Of a stretch of DNA of 5,891 nucleotides, positions 1-5,275 are shown piece by piece. Where the stretch lies: assembly GCA_030834045.1 (NCBI GenBank), contig JAURFZ010000089.1, positions 1 through 5,891 of the forward strand. Reading direction: 5' to 3'. The notes below the pieces were generated by a model. That model did no database searches. It was not told the origin of the DNA and saw nothing but the letters and a program-made list of their open reading frames with translations. Within the stretch, counting starts at the first letter, position 1. Every line of letters begins with the position of its first letter. The position numbers and the translations under genes were made by a program. The DNA is from Burkholderiales bacterium. Its GTDB lineage: Bacteria; Pseudomonadota; Gammaproteobacteria; Burkholderiales; Burkholderiaceae_A.

Positions 1-329
1 AGCCCAGCAATGCCGACGATGCCAGCAACCACCATATCGACTGAGGGGTGGGCCGCAAGGTTATTCAGACCCTGCTCGCCAATAAGAAGCTCGGTCTTCG
101 CAAGGCCAAGCTGCTTAAGCTGCTTCAAAAGCCTCTGCCCGGCCGTTTCATCCCTCATGCAGACCTGTGCAGGATTGAAGGCCTGAACGAGCTTTAGCAT
201 GCCGTCGACATCGGAATTGGCACTTGCCGAGAAAAGCTCGAATTGACTGGGATGCTGGGCGATAAGGTCGAGCGTGCTCTTGCCAATTGAGCCCGTCGCA
301 CCTAAGAGGCAGATACGTTTCACCGTCAT
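1..329 (-). CDS. dxr: 1-deoxy-D-xylulose 5-phosphate reductoisomerase, N-terminal part (runs off the window)
   Basis: This cytoplasmic enzyme rearranges and reduces 1-deoxy-D-xylulose 5-phosphate to 2-C-methyl-D-erythritol 4-phosphate with NADPH, the committed step of the MEP isoprenoid pathway. Only the first 109 residues lie here; the family is about 400 long. The NADPH-binding loop GATGSIG is at residues 10-16, followed by KSTLDLIAQHP. Residues 92-109 (AAHPSVDMVVAGIVGIAG) match the family stretch at the end of the Rossmann region. The catalytic metal-binding domain lies outside the window. The ATG at 329-327 overlaps the cdsA stop as ATGA. A GAGG sits only 2 nt before this ATG but 8 nt before an in-frame GTG at 323-321, which would give a protein starting MKRICLLGATGSIG, so the true start may be the GTG. 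The product is a substrate source for the isoprenoids used by the neighbouring uppS. Confidence 0.95.
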   Translation of the reverse strand, partial: MTVKRICLLGATGSIGKSTLDLIAQHPSQFELFSASANSDVDGMLKLVQAFNPAQVCMRDETAGQRLLKQLKQLGLAKTELLIGEQGLNNLAAHPSVDMVVAGIVGIAG

Positions 330-1150
330 AACCTCGATTCTGCCCATAATTGGGTAACAACGGTAAATGGAAGTACCACAAGGGCTGCATCCAGGCGGTC
401 GTAGAGGCCCCCATGGCCAGGCAGCAGGTTTCCAGAGTCTTTCACACCAGCCCTGCGCTTAAGCAACGACTGAAAAAGATCCCCCGCCACGCTTAAAAGC
501 GTAAAACCGAATACGGTCATGGCCAGAATGGGATAACCCCAGCGATAGGCCGTTGCCCAGTTCCAGCCATAAGGTAGCCAGCTTGCAAGACTCAGCATGA
601 TCAGCATACTCAAAACAACCGCGCCCAAGACGCCCTCCCAGGTCTTCCCCGGGCTTATAGAAGGCGCAAGTCGCACTCGCCCAAACCATTTTCCGAAAAA
701 ATAGGCACCGCTATCGGCAATCCAGACCAGGACGATGGCTAGAAACAGAGACAGCAGACTATCTTGATAGGCAACCCATATAGCGGAAAAGGCTGCCAGG
801 CTTGCGAAATAGGCCCAGAGCGATCCAAGCAACTTGCCCGGAAGCCAGGCCCCCGTAAGGGACCCGAAAAGAATAACGCACCATCCAAGACAGGCAAAAC
901 CAATTAGAAAGACTGCAATCGTCCCAAAATCGACCCAAGGGTCGGAGACGACCAAAATAAGAGAGGTGAGGAAGGCAACGGGAAGCGCGATGACCGCCCC
1001 CTTAGGAACATCGAGCAGGCGGAGCCACTCCCAGAGAACAGTAGCAAAAACGACCGCAACGAAGTAGAAAAACCAATGAGGTGCCGCCAAGGCCACAAAG
1101 GGGATGACGAACCCCAGTAGCACCAGGGCAGTCAGGATTCGAGTAACCAA
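326..1150 (-). CDS. cdsA: Phosphatidate cytidylyltransferase (CDP-diglyceride synthase), TTG start
   Basis: An inner-membrane enzyme that makes CDP-diacylglycerol from phosphatidic acid and CTP, the branch point for all bacterial phospholipids. The 274-residue product, close to the usual length, is almost entirely hydrophobic, with about eight likely membrane segments. The family signature is intact near the C-terminus: AGDLFQSLLKR at 222-232, KDSGNLLPGHGG at 237-248 and YDRLD at 250-254. These hold the conserved aspartates that bind metal and CTP. D146-S147-G148 and SISPGKTWEG (164-173) are further conserved loops. The start is a TTG at 1150-1148. It is the first possible start after an in-frame TAA nine codons upstream, and it gives the expected opening MVTRILTALVLL; there is no good Shine-Dalgarno, only AGAAGA. 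An internal GTG at codon 10 is less likely because it would cut into the first membrane helix. The gene follows uppS after 56 nt and overlaps dxr by 4 nt. Confidence 0.96.
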   Translation of the reverse strand: MVTRILTALVLLGFVIPFVALAAPHWFFYFVAVVFATVLWEWLRLLDVPKGAVIALPVAFLTSLILVVSDPWVDFGTIAVFLIGFACLGWCVILFGSLTGAWLPGKLLGSLWAYFASLAAFSAIWVAYQDSLLSLFLAIVLVWIADSGAYFFGKWFGRVRLAPSISPGKTWEGVLGAVVLSMLIMLSLASWLPYGWNWATAYRWGYPILAMTVFGFTLLSVAGDLFQSLLKRRAGVKDSGNLLPGHGGLYDRLDAALVVLPFTVVTQLWAESRL

Positions 1151-1161
1151 AGGGTAAAGGG

Positions 1162-1184
1162 GTCTTCTAAAGACGCCTTAAGGC
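1162..1184. repeat. Small hairpin and adjacent palindrome in the uppS-cdsA gap
   Basis: On the minus strand the 10-bp palindrome GCCTTAAGGC (1184-1175) is followed at once by GTCTT-TAG-AAGAC (1174-1162), a perfect 5-bp stem with a 3-nt loop. The latter lies 11 nt before the TTG start of cdsA and contains its only Shine-Dalgarno-like purines (AGAAGA). There is no U-run after it, so it is not an intrinsic terminator. It could modulate cdsA translation; this is inference. Confidence 0.35.
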
Positions 1185-1206
1185 CAGCAACCGAGCTAGT
1201 TGAAGC

Positions 1207-2025
1207 TCACGGACTTCGAGACTTGGACTCGGACCCGACATGCTGGGCGAGTTGTCCGGAGGTTCGTCCAAACCTTCGCTCCCGTGTCTGGTAACTGTGT
1301 ACGGCAGCCTGGAGACAGTCCGCATCAAAGTCAGGCCAGAGCACGTCGGTGAAGTACAGCTCGGTGTAGGCAAGTTGCCAAAGCATAAAGTTACTCATGC
1401 GCTGCTCTCCGCCCGTGCGAATAAAAAGATCGGGCTCTGGCAGATTCGAAAGGGCAAGATAGGGGCGCAAGTCGTCTTCGGTCATCGGCGCTCGAAGAGA
1501 GCGAATGTCAGGTGAGGCGGCAAGCGCCTTATTCATTGCGTTCAAAACGTCCCAACGACCGCCGTAGTTCACAGCCACGGTTAAGACCATGCGGTTATTG
1601 GCTGCCGTAATCACCTCGGCCTCTTCAACCGCCTTACGAAGGCGCATTGACAATCCTGATAAGTCGCCGATAACACGCAGCTGGATCTTGTTCGCATCAA
1701 GCTCCCTCACCTCTCGCCTAAGTGCCTTCAAAAACAAGGTCATGAGGAAACTCACTTCGTCCTCGGGGCGTCGCCAGTTCTCAGAGCTAAATGCAAAGAC
1801 CGTAAGCGCTTCAACGCCCAGTTTGACGCTGGCTTCAACAACCCGACGTAAGGCGGCTACCCCTCGCTCATGGCCCGCCATTCTAGGTAAATGACGCTGG
1901 GTGGCCCAACGCCCATTGCCATCCATGATGACAGCAACATGCTTAGGAATGCATGAGACCTCCGGAACCAACTGGGTGGAGCTCGCAGAGTTCTGCGGGT
2001 TGTTACTTGTTTGTATGGTTGCCAT
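1207..2025 (-). CDS. uppS: Undecaprenyl diphosphate synthase (cis-prenyltransferase)
   Basis: It condenses farnesyl diphosphate with eight isopentenyl diphosphates to form the C55 carrier lipid for peptidoglycan and other wall polymers; it acts at the cytoplasmic face of the membrane. The 272-residue product has every family landmark. These are HVAVIMDGNGRWA at 29-41 with catalytic Asp35, GHERG at 51-55, FAFSSENWRRP at 78-87, and PEPDLFIRTGGEQRMSNF at 196-213 with diphosphate-binding Arg203, Arg209 and Ser211. TELYF carries Glu222, and RERRFG is at 248-253. The key residues keep a constant +9 offset from the E. coli numbering (Asp26, Arg194, Arg200, Ser202, Glu213). The first 25 residues and the polar last 15 are variable tails. 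The ATG at 2025 lies 18 nt after the frr stop; its ribosome binding site is weak (GGGA about 9 nt upstream). It sits next to cdsA and dxr, as in many proteobacteria. Confidence 0.98.
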   Translation of the reverse strand: MATIQTSNNPQNSASSTQLVPEVSCIPKHVAVIMDGNGRWATQRHLPRMAGHERGVAALRRVVEASVKLGVEALTVFAFSSENWRRPEDEVSFLMTLFLKALRREVRELDANKIQLRVIGDLSGLSMRLRKAVEEAEVITAANNRMVLTVAVNYGGRWDVLNAMNKALAASPDIRSLRAPMTEDDLRPYLALSNLPEPDLFIRTGGEQRMSNFMLWQLAYTELYFTDVLWPDFDADCLQAAVHSYQTRERRFGRTSGQLAQHVGSESKSRSP

Positions 2026-2043
2026 AAAGGATTTTCCCGGGAA

Positions 2044-2604
2044 TTAAACAGTCATGACCTCAGCCTCTTTTTGACTGGAGAGCTTGTCAATGTCAGCGAC
2101 GAAACGGTCGGTAAGTTTCTGAGTGTCTTCGTGTCCTCTTCGCTCATCGTCTTCCGAAATAAGCTTGTCTTTGGTGAGCTTTTTAAATTGTTCGATGGCA
2201 TCCCGACGGATATTACGCACCGCAATTTTTGCGTCCTCAGCCTCGGAACGGACAAGCTTTGTTAATTCGCGACGGCGCTCCTCGGTGAGCGCAGGCATGG
2301 GAACACGAATAAGGTCTCCCGATGTAGCAGGGTTTAAGCCTAGGCCCGATTCACGAATAGCCTTTTCAACAACGGCCACCATCTTCTTCTCCCAAGGGGT
2401 CACGCCGATGGTACGAGAATCAACGAGGGTTAACGAGGCAACCTGCGAAAGTGAGGTTGGGGTGCCGTAATAGTCGACCTGAATATGCTCAAGAAGGCCC
2501 GAGTGAGCGCGCCCCGTTCGAATCTTAGTGTAGGCCAATTGAAGTGACTCAAGACTTTTCACCATCTTTTGCTCTGTGGCCTTGCTGATTTCTTGAGGAT
2601 TCAT
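2044..2604 (-). CDS. frr: Ribosome recycling factor
   Basis: A cytoplasmic translation factor that, with EF-G, splits the post-termination 70S complex so that ribosomes can start again. Its 186 residues match the family length (185 in E. coli). The fold can be followed in the sequence. Helix 1 ends in KIRTGRA (27-33). The small beta domain is at about 31-104 and includes VDYYGTPTSLSQVAS and the RVPMPALTEERR hinge at 100-111. The long helices then carry RSEAEDAKIAVRNIRRDA (119-136), with Arg133 equivalent to the functionally important Arg132 of E. coli, and SEDDERR (150-156). The ATG at 2604 has a good GGAG 9 nt upstream. It follows pyrH by 43 nt and precedes uppS by 18 nt, the usual position. 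Confidence 0.98.
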   Translation of the reverse strand: MNPQEISKATEQKMVKSLESLQLAYTKIRTGRAHSGLLEHIQVDYYGTPTSLSQVASLTLVDSRTIGVTPWEKKMVAVVEKAIRESGLGLNPATSGDLIRVPMPALTEERRRELTKLVRSEAEDAKIAVRNIRRDAIEQFKKLTKDKLISEDDERRGHEDTQKLTDRFVADIDKLSSQKEAEVMTV

Positions 2605-2616
2605 CGATTTCTACTC

Positions 2617-2641
2617 CCGTGATGACGGCCCAATGTCACGG
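2617..2641. repeat. Inverted repeat in the pyrH-frr gap
   Basis: CCGTGA (2617-2622) and TCACGG (2636-2641) form a 6-bp inverted repeat with a 13-nt loop. A competing, tighter hairpin, CCGT-GATG-ACGG, lies at 2617-2628. On the minus strand either one ends directly beside the GGGAG ribosome binding site of frr. No T-run follows on the minus strand, so termination is unlikely; a mild effect on frr translation or an RNA processing signal is possible. Confidence 0.3.
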
Positions 2642-2647
2642 CCGCTC

Positions 2648-3382
2648 TTAAACATGAACCAAGGTTCCCTCGGACTCGCCCTGCGCTGCCCTTAGCAAAG
2701 CGCCTGGCTTGAGGAGACGGATAACACGAATAGGTAGACGCTGATCACGACACAGAGCGAAGGCAGTGGCATCCATGACCCGAAGGTTCTTTGAAATAGC
2801 CTCATCAAAACTAAGCGTCTCAAAACGGGTGGCATCTGCCACCATAAAAGGGTCGGCACTGTAAATACCATCAACCTTCGTCGCCTTCAAAACAATCTCG
2901 GCCCCAATCTCAGCACCACGCAAAGCCGCGGCTGTGTCGGTGGTGAAAAATGGGTTGCCTGTGCCGGCCGCAAAAATAAGCGCCTTACCTTCCTCAAGGT
3001 AACGAATAGCCTTAGGGCGAATATAAGGCTCAACAACCTGGTCGATACGAAGCGCTGACTGAACCCGCGCCTCGATATTCTTTTGCCGCATGGCATCTTG
3101 AAGCGCGAGCGCGTTCATGACAGTTGCGATCATGCCCATGTAGTCGGCCGTTGCCCTGTCCATCCCAGAAGCGCCAAGGGCAACACCGCGAAAGATATTA
3201 CCGCCCCCAATAACGATGGCAAGCTGCACACCCGTCGCAACGACCTTTGAAATTTCATCAACAATGCTGTCGATCGTGCCCTTATTAATACCGTAGGCAT
3301 CCTCGCCCATAAGCGCCTCACCAGACAGCTTCAATAGGATGCGACGATAGGCCCCGTTGCTCATTTCAGTTGCGCGCGACAT
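2648..3382 (-). CDS. pyrH: Uridylate kinase (UMP kinase)
   Basis: It phosphorylates UMP to UDP with ATP in pyrimidine nucleotide synthesis. The bacterial enzyme belongs to the amino acid kinase fold, is hexameric and is typically activated by GTP and inhibited by UTP. Its 244 residues compare with 241 in E. coli. Seen motifs are LLKLSGEAL (16-24), the glycine-rich VIGGGNIFRG (57-66), YMGMIATVMN (81-90), FAAGTGNPFFTTDTAA (137-152), KATKVDGIYSADP (166-178) and VMDATAFALCRD (202-213). The ATG at 3382 is two codons after an in-frame TGA, so nothing longer is possible. A second ATG at 3364 would give 238 residues and still keep the YRRILLKLSGEAL opening. Neither start has a clear Shine-Dalgarno, so the choice stays open. 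The gene lies between tsf and frr, its standard place. Confidence 0.97.
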   Translation of the reverse strand: MSRATEMSNGAYRRILLKLSGEALMGEDAYGINKGTIDSIVDEISKVVATGVQLAIVIGGGNIFRGVALGASGMDRATADYMGMIATVMNALALQDAMRQKNIEARVQSALRIDQVVEPYIRPKAIRYLEEGKALIFAAGTGNPFFTTDTAAALRGAEIGAEIVLKATKVDGIYSADPFMVADATRFETLSFDEAISKNLRVMDATAFALCRDQRLPIRVIRLLKPGALLRAAQGESEGTLVHV

Positions 3383-3449
3383 TCGGATTCAAAGGCAAGC
3401 CCCAGGACAATTAGTGAGAGACTAAATGAACGTAGACGAGCACCACTTT

Positions 3450-4343
3450 CTATGCTGCCCGAGCGGCTGCCGACTGAGCGGCCACTTCAGCAGCAAAGTC
3501 AGACTGCTTTTTCTCAATGCCCTCACCCACAATGTAGAGAACAAAGCTTGCAATACTTGCGGACTTTGCCTTTAACAGCTGCTCAATAGTCTGTTTGCCG
3601 TCTTCAGCCTTCACAAACACCTGACCAAGCAACGTGACCTCTTTGAGAAACTTTTGGACGGCGCCTTCCACCATTTTCTCGGCGATTTCAGGGGGCTTAC
3701 CCGATTCGGCAGCCTTTTCTTTCGCAACTCGGCGCTCGGCCTCGATGAGCTGGGCATCAACACCGGAGGCATCGAGCGAACGTGGCTTGCTTGCCGCAAT
3801 ATGCATGGCAATGTCACGGCCCAGGGTCTCGTCGCCGCCCACGAGATCAAGCAAGACCCCAATTTTGGCACCACCGTGAATGTAGGTATAAAAACGGCCC
3901 TTTGCCTCAATGCGCTGAAAACGTCGTACCGACACGTTTTCTCCAAGCTTACCCACCAAGGCGGTGCGGACCTCTTCGACTGTCTGGCCAGATAAAGGCT
4001 GCGCTGACAGGGTATCGACTGTGGTGACAGAGGCCTGGTCCATTGCAATACGGGCGAGGTCAGCCGCAAAGCCCAGAAAGTCATCGTTCTTTGCAACGAA
4101 GTCCGTCTCACAGTTGAGCTCGACAATCGCAGCCAAAGATTCGCGGGTTGCTATGGCAACCACACCTTCGGCCGCTATTCGCGAGGCAGCCTTGCTGGCC
4201 TTCGATCCTAGCCTTACGCGAAGGATCTCTTCGGCTTTCTCAAGATCACCTTCGGCTTCTGTGAGGGCCTTCTTGCACTCCATCATGGTGTCGTCCGTCT
4301 TCTCACGTAACTCTTTCACCATGCTTGCTGATATATCAGGCAT
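3450..4343 (-). CDS. tsf: Translation elongation factor Ts
   Basis: The nucleotide exchange factor for EF-Tu: it releases GDP so that EF-Tu can reload GTP and aminoacyl-tRNA. The 297 residues are slightly longer than the E. coli protein. The N-terminal UBA-like helices carry LREKTDDTMMECKKALTEA (12-30). The core signature is ELNCETDFVAKND (75-87), with Asp81 and Phe82 matching the residues that insert into EF-Tu in E. coli. The repeat domain includes GKLGENVSVRR (131-141), HGGAKIGVL (156-164) and AMHIAASKP (179-187). The C-terminal part has SGKPPEIAEKMVEG (214-227), GEGIEKKQSDFAAEVAA (273-289) and an alanine-rich tail. The ATG at 4343 has a strong GGAG 6 nt upstream. The stop is TAG. The gene lies 44 nt after rpsB with no terminator-like hairpin and U-run between, so it probably shares the rpsB transcript. 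Confidence 0.98.
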   Translation of the reverse strand: MPDISASMVKELREKTDDTMMECKKALTEAEGDLEKAEEILRVRLGSKASKAASRIAAEGVVAIATRESLAAIVELNCETDFVAKNDDFLGFAADLARIAMDQASVTTVDTLSAQPLSGQTVEEVRTALVGKLGENVSVRRFQRIEAKGRFYTYIHGGAKIGVLLDLVGGDETLGRDIAMHIAASKPRSLDASGVDAQLIEAERRVAKEKAAESGKPPEIAEKMVEGAVQKFLKEVTLLGQVFVKAEDGKQTIEQLLKAKSASIASFVLYIVGEGIEKKQSDFAAEVAAQSAAARAA

Positions 4344-4387
4344 CGTTTACTCCATAAATAGCGGTCAAAACAAAAAACGGCATCGGT

Positions 4388-5146
4388 TTAGGCTGTGGCC
4401 TCAGGCGCATCGACCTCAACGAATTCCTCTGATTCTTGAATGGTTTGAACAAGGTCGGAAACAGCCTCAGTACGGCCCTGCAAGATGGAATCAGTTAAAG
4501 CACGTGCATAAAGGCGAACAGCACGACTTGCGTCGTCATTACCAGGGATAACGTAATCGATGCCCTCGGGGGAGTGGTTTGTGTCGACGACACCAACTAC
4601 CGGAATACCAAGCTTGTTTGCCTCTTGGATCGCAATTTTGTGATAACCAACATCGACGACAAACATGGCGTCAGGCAGACCGTTCATGTCTTTAATGCCA
4701 CCAAGGCCTTTTTTTAGCTTTTCAAGCTCGCGCTCAAAACGAAGTCCCTCTTTCTTGGACATACGCTCAAGCCCGCCCTCTTCCAATGAGGCTTCCATTT
4801 CTTTAAGCCGCTTGATGCTGGTTTTAACAGTTTTGAAATTAGTGAGCATGCCACCTAGCCAGCGCTGATCGACATAGGGCATACCGGCGCGAGTTGCTTC
4901 TTCTTGAATGATTTCTCGTGAAGCGCGTTTGGTACCTACGAACAACACGGTACCGCGCCTCGAGGAGAGTTTCCGAATGAAACCAAGGGCATCATTCATG
5001 TTGGCCACAGTGGCCTCGAGATTGATAATGTGAATTTTATTGCGATGACCAAAAATGTACTGGGACATTTTGGGATTCCAAAACCGAGTCTGGTGACCAA
5101 AATGGACACCGGCCTCAAGCATTTCACGCATAGATACGGCTGACAT
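4388..5146 (-). CDS. rpsB: 30S ribosomal protein S2
   Basis: A structural protein of the small ribosomal subunit, bound at the head-body junction and needed for S1 attachment. With the ATG at 5146 the product has 252 residues (E. coli 241). Recognised blocks are SMREMLEAGVHFGHQTRFWNP (5-25), IFGHRNKIHIINLE (31-44), FVGTKRASREII (69-80), the charged coiled-coil insert at roughly 108-148, and PDAMFVVDVGYHKIAIQEA (158-176). IPVVGVVDTNHSPEGIDYVIPGNDDA (181-206) follows, then an acidic C-terminal tail. The start is fixed by the family opening and by a GGAGAG ending 7 nt upstream. A TTG six codons earlier (5164) is open in frame, but it adds residues absent from the family and would lie upstream of the Shine-Dalgarno. 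It is the first gene of the operon and has a structured leader, so control by S2 itself, as known in E. coli, is likely. Confidence 0.98.
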   Translation of the reverse strand: MSAVSMREMLEAGVHFGHQTRFWNPKMSQYIFGHRNKIHIINLEATVANMNDALGFIRKLSSRRGTVLFVGTKRASREIIQEEATRAGMPYVDQRWLGGMLTNFKTVKTSIKRLKEMEASLEEGGLERMSKKEGLRFERELEKLKKGLGGIKDMNGLPDAMFVVDVGYHKIAIQEANKLGIPVVGVVDTNHSPEGIDYVIPGNDDASRAVRLYARALTDSILQGRTEAVSDLVQTIQESEEFVEVDAPEATA

Positions 5147-5240
5147 AGAGTTTCTCTCCGGCAAGGGTTAGCATTAGCCCTCGATACGGTCTTCTTTAAA
5201 AGACACCCTTGCATCGAGGACCACATTTTTTTAAAAAAAC
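5147..5240 (-). promoter_or_regulatory. Structured 5' leader of rpsB, predicted pseudoknot next to the ribosome binding site
   Basis: Reading the minus strand, the segment at 5223-5213 pairs with 5185-5175. The core is CCTCGAT with ATCGAGG, seven Watson-Crick pairs, and pairs including G-U wobbles extend it to eleven. The next eight bases, GCAAGGGT (5212-5205), pair perfectly with ACCCTTGC (5168-5161), which lies outside that helix, so the two helices interleave as a pseudoknot. Inside the first helix GTCTT (5204-5200) and AAGAC (5193-5189) form a small hairpin. The last paired base (5161) is one nucleotide from the GGAGAG ribosome binding site. In E. coli S2 represses rpsB-tsf through its leader; whether this leader is related or S2-responsive is inference. 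Confidence 0.55.
5154..5159 (-). promoter_or_regulatory. rpsB ribosome binding site
   Basis: GGAGAG on the minus strand ends 7 nt before the ATG at 5146. It settles the rpsB start against the open TTG at 5164, which lies upstream of it. It directly abuts the predicted pseudoknot. Confidence 0.85.
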
Positions 5241-5244
5241 ATGT
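5223..5244. repeat. T7A7 imperfect palindrome between divergent promoters
   Basis: Seven T (5226-5232) are followed directly by seven A (5233-5239), flanked by ACA on the left and CATGT on the right. The arms ACA-T7 and A7-TGT are complementary apart from a two-base CA insertion. The A-tract could bend DNA or melt easily, and it lies just at and downstream of the predicted rpsB transcription start. It lacks a separate GC stem, so I do not call it a terminator. A protein binding site is possible but unproven. Confidence 0.4.
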
Positions 5245-5245
5245 A

Positions 5246-5275
5246 ATTATAAGCAGTTATGGCAGTTTCTATCAA
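5246..5275 (-). promoter_or_regulatory. Predicted sigma70 promoter for the rpsB operon
   Basis: On the minus strand TTGATA (5275-5270, five of six matches to TTGACA) is followed after 18 nt by a perfect TATAAT (5251-5246). Initiation would fall near 5238-5241, giving an rpsB leader of about 93 nt. The -35 element lies inside codons 4-6 of the divergent map gene and the -10 lies just before its start codon. No other stretch between the two genes gives as good a match. Prediction from sequence only. Confidence 0.7.

Noticed and set aside
2034..2043. Palindrome TTCCCGGGAA in the frr-uppS gap
   Set aside because: It has no loop to form a hairpin, is short enough to arise by chance, and sits in an 18-nt gap where an operator is unlikely.
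3411..3425. TTAGT-GAGAG-ACTAA inverted repeat between tsf and pyrH as a terminator
   Set aside because: The stem has only five mostly A/T pairs and no T-run follows on the minus strand, so it is too weak to call.
3964..4551. Open 195-codon frame on the plus strand across tsf and the end of rpsB
   Set aside because: It is antisense to two strongly recognised genes and crosses their intergenic gap, with a low-complexity Ser/Arg-rich product and no recognisable motif.
5147..5164. Extended rpsB start at TTG 5164
   Set aside because: It would add six residues not found in S2 proteins and lies upstream of the GGAGAG site that serves the ATG at 5146; those bases also form the last strand of the predicted pseudoknot.
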